From the NCBI GenBank assembly GCA_035640475.1, contig DASQWC010000171.1, positions 1-5,364 on the forward strand: DNA of 5,364 nt, in the 5' to 3' direction. The stretch's first letter is position 1. Each line of letters starts with the position of its first letter. Under the pieces are notes generated by a model that saw only the letters and a list, made by a program, of their open reading frames with translations, did no database searches and was not told where the DNA came from. Shown here one piece after another: positions 1 through 5,364 of this stretch. This stretch comes from DASQWC01 sp035640475 (GTDB lineage Bacteria; Actinomycetota; JAICYB01). Position numbers and translations under genes: made by a program.

Positions 1-862
<862 letters not shown>

Positions 863-868
863 GACCGA

Positions 869-874
869 AGGTTA
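869..874 (-). promoter_or_regulatory. Possible -10 element for a leaderless MoxR-ATPase transcript
   Basis: On the minus strand the 26-base gap after proB holds TAACCT, followed by six bases (TCGGTC) and then the ATG at 862-860. A TANNNT hexamer at -12 to -7 relative to the A of the start codon is the arrangement expected when transcription begins at the start codon itself, a common mode in actinobacteria. The lack of any purine-rich Shine-Dalgarno sequence before this ATG fits. No -35 hexamer is well placed: CTGACA at 892-887 leaves only a 12-base spacer. TANNNT is short and can occur by chance, so this is tentative. Confidence 0.3.
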
Positions 875-888
875 CACAGGATGCGCTG

Positions 889-1998
889 TCAGGCGCCCCC
901 TGGGACGAGGACCACGAGTTCGTCACGATGGACCACCTCACGCGCGTCGCCGACGACCTCCGACACCCGCGCCGAGTCCATCCCGGCGACGCGGCCGAGC
1001 TCTTCTGAGGAGAAGCCGACGAGGCCGCGTGCGAAGACGCGGCCGTCTTCATCGACGATGTCCACGGCATCTCCCGGCAGAAACGAACCGTCGGTTCCCT
1101 TCACGCCGGCGGCGAGCAACGACCGGTTCAGATCGACGATGGCGTGGCGCGCGCCCGCGTCCACGACCACCGTTCCCTTGGACGACGTCGCGTAGCCGAT
1201 CCATGCCTTGCGCGACGTGAGCTTTGAGGCGCTCGGCTTGAACAGCGTTCCGACGTCGCGGCCGCCGAGGATCCGGGTAAGCGCACCACGCCGGAAGCCC
1301 GCGATGACCGCAGGTACGCCGGACGCCACGGCAATCCGAACCGCGTCCAGCTTCGAGCGCATGCCGCCCGAGCCGAGCCCAGACGCCGAGCCCCCGGCGA
1401 GCTTCTCGATATCCGGCGTGATCGCATCGACCTCGCCGACGATCGGGCCGGTCCCGTCACTGTGCAGACCATCGACATCAGAGAGCATCACGAGGAGGTC
1501 GGCGCGGACGAGATTGGCGACGAGCGCGGCCAAAAGGTCGTTCTCGCCGAAACGGATCTCGTCGGTCGCGACTGTGTCGTTCTCGTTCACAACCGGGACG
1601 GCGCGCAATGCGAGCAGGCGGCTGAAGGTGTTCAGCGCGTTGACGTACTGCTGGCGGTGCACGAAGTCCGACCGAGTGACCAGGACTTGTGCGCAGACGC
1701 GTCCGCGGCGCTCGAAGGCGCTGTTGTACGCGTCCATCAAGTGCGACTGGCCGACGGCGGCCGCGGCTTGCAGCGACGGCATGTCCTTCGGTCGCGTTTT
1801 GAAACCGAGGGGGCCGAGACCCGCGCCGATCGCACCCGAAGTCACGCACACGATCTCGCGGGCGTCGTCGAGGAGCTCGCACAGCTCGTCGACGAGGGTG
1901 TCGATGCGCCGCGGATTCAAGCTGCCGTCGCCGCGCGTCAGCGATGTCGTTCCGACCTTGACGACGATACGGCGAGCGGCGGCGAGCGAGTCACGCAT
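889..1998 (-). CDS. proB: Glutamate 5-kinase (gamma-glutamyl kinase)
   Basis: This cytoplasmic enzyme phosphorylates L-glutamate with ATP to gamma-glutamyl phosphate, the first step of proline synthesis, and is usually feedback-inhibited by proline. The 369-residue product is close to the usual length of about 367. The amino-acid kinase domain (about 9-260) shows VKVGTTSL (13-20), VTSGAIGAG (52-60), VVNENDTVA (136-144), FGENDLLAALVA (150-161), LSDVDGL (172-178) and GSGGMRSK (209-216). A C-terminal PUA domain follows at about 276-365, as in the long form of the enzyme. The ATG at 1998 is chosen because the kinase fold begins within ten residues. The same frame stays open upstream to about 2415, but that stretch lies over obgE and has no kinase similarity. 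The start overlaps the end of obgE by 8 bases. The usual partner proA does not follow; a MoxR ATPase does. Confidence 0.97.
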   Translation of the reverse strand: MRDSLAAARRIVVKVGTTSLTRGDGSLNPRRIDTLVDELCELLDDAREIVCVTSGAIGAGLGPLGFKTRPKDMPSLQAAAAVGQSHLMDAYNSAFERRGRVCAQVLVTRSDFVHRQQYVNALNTFSRLLALRAVPVVNENDTVATDEIRFGENDLLAALVANLVRADLLVMLSDVDGLHSDGTGPIVGEVDAITPDIEKLAGGSASGLGSGGMRSKLDAVRIAVASGVPAVIAGFRRGALTRILGGRDVGTLFKPSASKLTSRKAWIGYATSSKGTVVVDAGARHAIVDLNRSLLAAGVKGTDGSFLPGDAVDIVDEDGRVFARGLVGFSSEELGRVAGMDSARVSEVVGDAREVVHRDELVVLVPGGA

Positions 1999-3274
1999 GC
2001 TGCTGGACGTCCTCGTCGGGCACGTACTCGAACGCGGATTCGCCGATGCGGATCTCATCACCCGCGTGCACACCGTGCTTTCGCAGTGCGGCCTCGACAC
2101 CGAGCGATCGGAGCTGCTGCTGTAACCGCCGGACGGCGCGTTGATTGTCGAACGACGTCTGCGCAACGGCGCGTTCGGCTCGATTGTTCCGGACGCGAAA
2201 CGCTTGGTCCTCGCGGGTGACCTTGATCGGATCTTCCACAACCGGCCGGAACACGGCGAAAGTCTCTCGTTCGGGCTGCGTCGCTCGTGCCACGTGCACC
2301 TCCTCACCGAGAACATCGAGGAGTTCCTGGATGTTGTCGCCCTGTGCGGCCGACACGGTGACGAACCGGGTGCCGTGCTCGTCCGCCCACGCGCGTGCCG
2401 TCTCGGGTCTCGCATCGTGGAGATCGGTCTTGTTCCCGATCACCATCCGCAAGCGCTGTGCGAGTTGCGCATCGTAGGACTCCAGCTCGTGCAGCACGGC
2501 CGACAAGTCGGCCTCGGGCGCCGGCGAGGCGAGATCGACGACGAGCGCGAGCACGCTGCAGCGTTCGGCGTGCCTGAGGAACCGGAGGCCGAGCCCCTTT
2601 CCTTGCGACGCGCCTTCGATCAGCCCCGGCAAGTCCGCCACCACGAATCGATCTTCATCTGAATCGACCACGCCGAGCCCCGGGATCAGCGTCGTGAACG
2701 GGTAGTCGGCGATCTTCGGGTTTGCGCGGGAGACGGCGCCCAGCAAGGTCGACTTTCCAGCGTTCGGCGGGCCGAGCAGACCCACGTCGGCAACCAGGTG
2801 CAGCTCGAGGACGACCTCGGCCTCCTCGCCCGGCTCCCCCGGCTCCGCGTAGTTCGGCACGCGGTCGTTGCGTGTCTTGAGGGCTGCGTTCCCGCGTCCG
2901 CCCCGCCCGCCGCGCGCGACGGTGTACTGCGTTCCCGCGCGCGCGAGATCGGCCAGCATCTCGCCGGTCGAAGCGTCGCGCACGACAGTGCCCGGCGGTA
3001 CGGGCACAACGAGATCCTCGCCGTCCGGACCGTTGCGATGGTTCCCCGCACCCTTTCCGCCGCCGGAGGCCCGCAGCAGCTTCCTGCGCGCGTAGGGCGC
3101 CAGCGAGGCGAGCTCTTCGTCGGCGACGAGCACAACCGAGCCGCCTCTTCCACCGTCACCGCCGTCCGGTCCGCCGCGCGGCCTGTGCTTCTCGCGGTGG
3201 AACGACAGCGAACCCGCGCCGCCGTCTCCGGCACGCGCGCGAAGACGAACCTCGTCGACGAATTGCGCGCTCAT
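1991..3274 (-). CDS. obgE: Obg family GTPase (ribosome assembly)
   Basis: Obg is an essential GTPase that binds the maturing 50S subunit and links ribosome assembly to growth and (p)ppGpp. The 427-residue product has all three parts. The glycine-rich Obg fold (about 1-158) includes GPDGGDGGRGG (35-45) and GGRGGRGNAALKT (122-134). The G domain (about 159-330) has G1 GPPNAGKS (168-175), a switch-I YPFTT (191-195), G3 DLPGLIEGA (214-222), G4 NKTD (281-284) and G5 SAA (308-310). The C-terminal OCT domain spans about 338-420. G1 has Pro169 where many relatives have a bulky residue; the P-loop lysine and serine are intact. There is no long acidic tail, unlike many actinobacterial Obg proteins. The ATG at 3274 fits the family's N-terminus (VDEVRLRARAGDGG). 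The gene follows rpmA by 42 bases with only a weak Shine-Dalgarno, and its stop lies inside the start of proB. Confidence 0.98.
   Translation of the reverse strand: MSAQFVDEVRLRARAGDGGAGSLSFHREKHRPRGGPDGGDGGRGGSVVLVADEELASLAPYARRKLLRASGGGKGAGNHRNGPDGEDLVVPVPPGTVVRDASTGEMLADLARAGTQYTVARGGRGGRGNAALKTRNDRVPNYAEPGEPGEEAEVVLELHLVADVGLLGPPNAGKSTLLGAVSRANPKIADYPFTTLIPGLGVVDSDEDRFVVADLPGLIEGASQGKGLGLRFLRHAERCSVLALVVDLASPAPEADLSAVLHELESYDAQLAQRLRMVIGNKTDLHDARPETARAWADEHGTRFVTVSAAQGDNIQELLDVLGEEVHVARATQPERETFAVFRPVVEDPIKVTREDQAFRVRNNRAERAVAQTSFDNQRAVRRLQQQLRSLGVEAALRKHGVHAGDEIRIGESAFEYVPDEDVQQHA
2010..2014 (-). promoter_or_regulatory. Probable ribosome binding site of proB
   Basis: GAGGA on the minus strand lies inside the last codons of obgE, 11 bases before the proB ATG. 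The spacing is slightly long. The 8-base obgE-proB overlap suggests that ribosomes finishing obgE also help initiation here. Confidence 0.4.
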
Positions 3275-3316
3275 AGCGCTTCTACCGTAAGGACTAGAGC
3301 GAGCGCCGGTGCGGGG

Positions 3317-3568
3317 CTAAGCGGAATCGATTGTGACGTAGGTACGTCCGGCCGACTTGTAGAAGCGAACCGAACCCTCCGCCGTCGCAAACAGCGTGTC
3401 GTCGCCGCCCCGGCCGACCCGGGGGCCGGCGTGGACCTTCGTGCCGCGCTGGCGCACGATGATGGCTCCGGCGCGCACGGACTCACCGCCGAAGACCTTG
3501 ACGCCCAGGAACTTCGGATTGGAGTCGCGGCCGTTCCGCGACGACCCACCACCCTTCTTATGCGCCAT
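3317..3568 (-). CDS. rpmA: 50S ribosomal protein L27
   Basis: L27 is a large-subunit protein whose flexible N-terminus reaches the peptidyl-transferase centre and steadies the P-site tRNA. The 83-residue product matches the usual length of about 85. It begins MAHKKGGGSSRNGRDSN (1-17), the family's hallmark start, and holds the signature GAIIVRQRGTKVHAG (34-48) followed by VGRGGDDTLF (51-60). The protein starts directly with the conserved Met-Ala-His-Lys-Lys. There is therefore no extension of the Firmicutes kind that needs cleavage by the Prp protease, and no prp (ysxB) gene lies between rplU and rpmA. The ATG follows the rplU stop with no gap, so translational coupling is likely. Confidence 0.99.
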   Translation of the reverse strand: MAHKKGGGSSRNGRDSNPKFLGVKVFGGESVRAGAIIVRQRGTKVHAGPRVGRGGDDTLFATAEGSVRFYKSAGRTYVTIDSA

Positions 3569-3874
3569 CTAGCTGATCCCCGTGATCTCGACAGACGTGA
3601 GGTCCTGACGGTGCCCTCTCGTCCGCTTCCAACCGGTCTTCCGATGGTAGTTGAAGACCCTGATCTTCCCGCCGCGCTTGTGACCGACGACTTTGCCGCG
3701 CACCTGCACTCCGTCGAGCTCAGACCGACGCGCCTTCACGGCCGCGTCGTCAACGACGAGGACGGCGGGGAACGAGACTTCCTGCCCCTCCGACGCATCG
3801 AGGCGATTGACCTCGATGACGTCGCCGGAGGCGACCTTGTACTGCCGTCCACCTGCGCGGATCACTGCATACAT
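3569..3874 (-). CDS. rplU: 50S ribosomal protein L21
   Basis: L21 is a 23S rRNA-binding protein of the large subunit. The product is 101 residues, the usual size. It opens MYAVIRAGGRQYKV (1-14), typical of the family, and carries the C-terminal signature around KIRVFNYHRKTGWKRTRGHRQ (70-90), which contacts rRNA. The frame stays open upstream to 4150, but those residues are an Arg-rich shadow of the RNase gene. The start at 3874 is fixed by homology and by GGAG eight bases upstream. The gene lies 31 bases after the RNase E/G stop and abuts rpmA. This gap is too short for a sizeable structured leader, and no separate promoter stands out. Confidence 0.99.
   Translation of the reverse strand: MYAVIRAGGRQYKVASGDVIEVNRLDASEGQEVSFPAVLVVDDAAVKARRSELDGVQVRGKVVGHKRGGKIRVFNYHRKTGWKRTRGHRQDLTSVEITGIS
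3577..3581 (-). promoter_or_regulatory. Probable ribosome binding site of rpmA
   Basis: GGGGA, continuing as GGGGATCA, lies in the last codons of rplU, eight bases before the rpmA ATG. It partly matches the complement of the 16S rRNA 3' end. It is embedded in coding sequence because rplU and rpmA abut. Confidence 0.45.
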
Positions 3875-3880
3875 GCTGGT

Positions 3881-3884
3881 CTCC
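3881..3884 (-). promoter_or_regulatory. Ribosome binding site of rplU
   Basis: GGAG sits six bases (ACCAGC) before the ATG at 3874, in the gap after the RNase gene. It is the clearest Shine-Dalgarno sequence in the window and decides the rplU start over the longer open frame. Confidence 0.6.
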
Positions 3885-3905
3885 AAGAAGTGCGGGACGA
3901 CTAGT

Positions 3906-5342
3906 TTAGCCGTCCGAACGCTCGGGTGACGCCGGCTGCTGCGACTGCGGCTGGGGCGGTGTCGCCGGCGGCGTCTCCGACGGCGCGGTCTGGCCGACGG
4001 CGCCGTTTTGCTGCTGGGGCGGCCGCTGGCCGCCCGACCGGCCCCGCCCGCCCCGGCGCGAGCGCCGGGTCGGACGTGGCGGACGCTCCTCGGCCTGCTC
4101 GCTTTCGGCCGCCACTTGTTGCCCGTCGATGACCACGCCGCGCCCTCCACACGTCGGGCACGGCGTGCTCAGCGCCTCCAGCAGTCCCTCCGACACGTTC
4201 TTTCGCGTCATCTCGACCAGACCGAGCGGCGAGATGCCGATGACCTGTGTCTTGGTCTTGTCTCGTTCGAGCTCGCGGCGGAACTCCCGCAGGACCTCCT
4301 CCCGGTTGCGCGCGAGGAGCATGTCGATGAAGTCGATGATGATGATGCCGCCGATGTCGCGGAGGCGGAGCTGCCGGACGATCTCGGCCGCCGCCTCGAG
4401 GTTGGTCCTCACGACCGTGTCCTCCAACGACGTCTTCCCGACGTAGCGCCCGGTGTTGACGTCGATGACGGCCAGCGCTTCGGTCCGGTCGATCACGATG
4501 TAGCCGCCCGACGGCAGCCACACCTTTCGTTCGAGGGCCTTGCGGAGCTGGTCGGTGACGTTCTCGGCCTCGAAGAGCGTCTCCCGTCCCTCGTGGAGGC
4601 TGACCTTCTCGACGAGCTCGGGCGCGACGGCCCGCAGGTAGGCGACCACTCGGTCGTAGGATTCCCGTCCCTCGATGACGAGCCGGTCGTAGTCCTTCGA
4701 GAACAGATCCCGGACGACGCGGATCACGAGATCGGGCTCGACGTAGATCTCGAACGGAGCCGCCCCCTTTCCGGAGCGTTCGTCGATCTCTTCCCAGAGG
4801 CGCTTCAGCCTTGCCAGGTCGCGATCGAGCTCGGCCTCCTCGACCCCCTCGGCCGCCGTTCGGACGATGAGCCCGAACCCGTCGGGACGAAGCCGCTTGG
4901 CGATGTCCCGGAGGCGTGCGCGCTCCTGGTCGTCCAGACGCCGGGAGATTCCGTAGCCCGAACCCTTCGGGACGAGCACCAGGTACCGGCCGGCCAGCGA
5001 CACCTCGGTCGAGAGGCGGGCCCCCTTGGAGCCCATCGGGTCCTTCGTCACCTGGACGAGAACCGACTGCCCGGAAGTCAGCACCTGATCGATGCGCGGG
5101 CGAGCATTTCCCTCGACGTCGTCGTCGGCCATGACCTCGCCGACGTACAGCACCGCGTTGCGCGGCTGTCCGATCTCGACGAACGCCGCCTCCATGCCCG
5201 GCAGCACGTTTTGCACCTTGCCGAGGTAGATGTTGCCGACGAGCGACCGGCGTGCTTCACGCGCGACGTAGTGCTCGACGAGTGAGCCGTCCTCGAGGAT
5301 GGCGACCTGCGCCCGGTCGGCGGACCCGCCGACGAGCATCAC
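3906..5342 (-). CDS. rng: Ribonuclease E/G family endoribonuclease
   Basis: RNase E/G enzymes cleave single-stranded RNA in rRNA maturation and mRNA decay. From the GTG at 5342 the product is 478 residues. It has an S1 RNA-binding domain (about 33-125, GNIYLGKVQNVLPGMEAAF), a 5'-end sensor motif GLIVRTA (157-163), and the DNase I-like catalytic core with VIDVNTG (292-298, Asp294 and Asn296) and IIIIDFIDM (333-341, Asp337), matching E. coli RNase E Asp303, Asn305 and Asp346. The zinc-link is CPTCGG (395-400, Cys395 and Cys398). Residues about 411-478 form a low-complexity Arg/Gly then Pro/Gln tail. The size is close to RNase G or a bare RNase E core, without the large extensions of Streptomyces or Mycobacterium enzymes; E and G cannot be told apart safely. 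The start is uncertain: GTG 5342 and ATG 5339 are adjacent, no strong Shine-Dalgarno is seen, and the frame stays open to the window edge. Confidence 0.95.
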   Translation of the reverse strand: MMLVGGSADRAQVAILEDGSLVEHYVAREARRSLVGNIYLGKVQNVLPGMEAAFVEIGQPRNAVLYVGEVMADDDVEGNARPRIDQVLTSGQSVLVQVTKDPMGSKGARLSTEVSLAGRYLVLVPKGSGYGISRRLDDQERARLRDIAKRLRPDGFGLIVRTAAEGVEEAELDRDLARLKRLWEEIDERSGKGAAPFEIYVEPDLVIRVVRDLFSKDYDRLVIEGRESYDRVVAYLRAVAPELVEKVSLHEGRETLFEAENVTDQLRKALERKVWLPSGGYIVIDRTEALAVIDVNTGRYVGKTSLEDTVVRTNLEAAAEIVRQLRLRDIGGIIIIDFIDMLLARNREEVLREFRRELERDKTKTQVIGISPLGLVEMTRKNVSEGLLEALSTPCPTCGGRGVVIDGQQVAAESEQAEERPPRPTRRSRRGGRGRSGGQRPPQQQNGAVGQTAPSETPPATPPQPQSQQPASPERSDG

Positions 5343-5364
5343 ACGCTCGATTCGTTCGCGATGA
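5339..5364 (-). CDS. Possible 3' end of an upstream gene
   Basis: One minus-strand frame reads IANESSV from the right edge and ends at TGA 5341-5339. That TGA overlaps the GTG (5342) and ATG (5339) candidate starts of the RNase gene, giving a GTGA four-base overlap typical of coupled genes in operons. In many genomes this RNase follows a gene for a radical-SAM-linked DUF2344 protein, so that is a reasonable guess. Only seven whole codons are visible and all three frames are open here, so this could be chance. Confidence 0.22.

Noticed and set aside
887..892. CTGACA as a -35 element for the MoxR ATPase promoter
   Set aside because: The spacer to TAACCT is only 12 bases, too short for a standard sigma-70 type promoter, and the hexamer overlaps the proB stop codon.
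1208..2220. Plus-strand open frames of 252 and 305 codons opposite proB
   Set aside because: They overlap each other in different frames and lie opposite a clear glutamate kinase; the translations look like composition artefacts.
1999..2415. N-terminal extension of proB to a 508-residue protein
   Set aside because: The extra residues lie over obgE in another frame, are Arg/Ser-rich and show no domain; the kinase fold begins right after the ATG at 1998.
3275..3316. Possible terminator or promoter in the rpmA-obgE gap
   Set aside because: No stem-loop with a following T-run is seen. A TACGGT hexamer exists but has no matching -35 and sits nine bases from the ATG, which chance explains.
2798..3904. 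Plus-strand open frame (368 codons) across obgE, rpmA and rplU
   Set aside because: It spans three conserved genes on the opposite strand and its translation resembles no known family; it is a GC-rich shadow.
3875..4150. N-terminal extension of L21 to 193 residues
   Set aside because: The extension is an Arg-rich shadow of the RNase tail. L21 is normally about 100 residues, and GGAG precedes the ATG at 3874.
4332..4350. Short GAT/ATC trinucleotide run
   Set aside because: It encodes the four isoleucines of the conserved IIIIDFIDM catalytic segment of the RNase, so it is coding constraint and not a repeat element.
4008..5285. Long plus-strand open frame (425 codons) antisense to the RNase gene
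   Set aside because: It lies wholly opposite a well-conserved gene. Its Asp/Leu/Arg-rich translation has no recognisable domain, and long antisense frames are expected in GC-rich DNA.

Overview
The window is a compact, high-GC bacterial housekeeping operon. Every gene lies on the minus strand and reads from right to left: an RNase E/G family endoribonuclease, rplU (ribosomal protein L21), rpmA (L27), obgE (the Obg ribosome-assembly GTPase), proB (glutamate 5-kinase), and a MoxR-type AAA+ ATPase that runs off the left edge. Only about 100 bases are non-coding, in gaps of 31, 42 and 26 bases. rplU and rpmA abut with no gap and obgE and proB overlap by 8 bases, so one polycistronic transcript with translational coupling is likely. 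No tRNA, rRNA, CRISPR array, insertion sequence, attachment site or factor-independent terminator was seen.

Right part (about 3900-5364): the RNase E/G gene, whose conserved catalytic core ends in a short Arg/Gly- and Pro/Gln-rich tail. Its start sits in a GTGATG context that may overlap the end of a further gene beyond the edge. Middle (1991-3874): the rplU-rpmA-obgE block, found together in very many bacteria, where RNA processing, large-subunit proteins and 50S assembly are co-expressed. Left part (1-1998): proB, the first step of proline synthesis, followed by the MoxR ATPase where many genomes carry proA.

Organism: the order RNase E/G-rplU-rpmA-obgE-proB, the strong G/C bias and the mostly G/C third codon positions suggest a high-GC Gram-positive or related lineage. 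The short RNase (about 478 residues, without the large extensions typical of Streptomyces and Mycobacterium) and the compact Obg lean towards a deep-branching actinobacterial group such as Thermoleophilia, or a neighbouring phylum such as Chloroflexota. This is inference from gene order and protein architecture only.

No new biological system is evident. The points worth a second look are the MoxR ATPase after proB (probably half of a MoxR/von Willebrand factor A pair), a possible leaderless promoter just in front of it, the low-complexity RNase tail, and the tight coupling at gene junctions.
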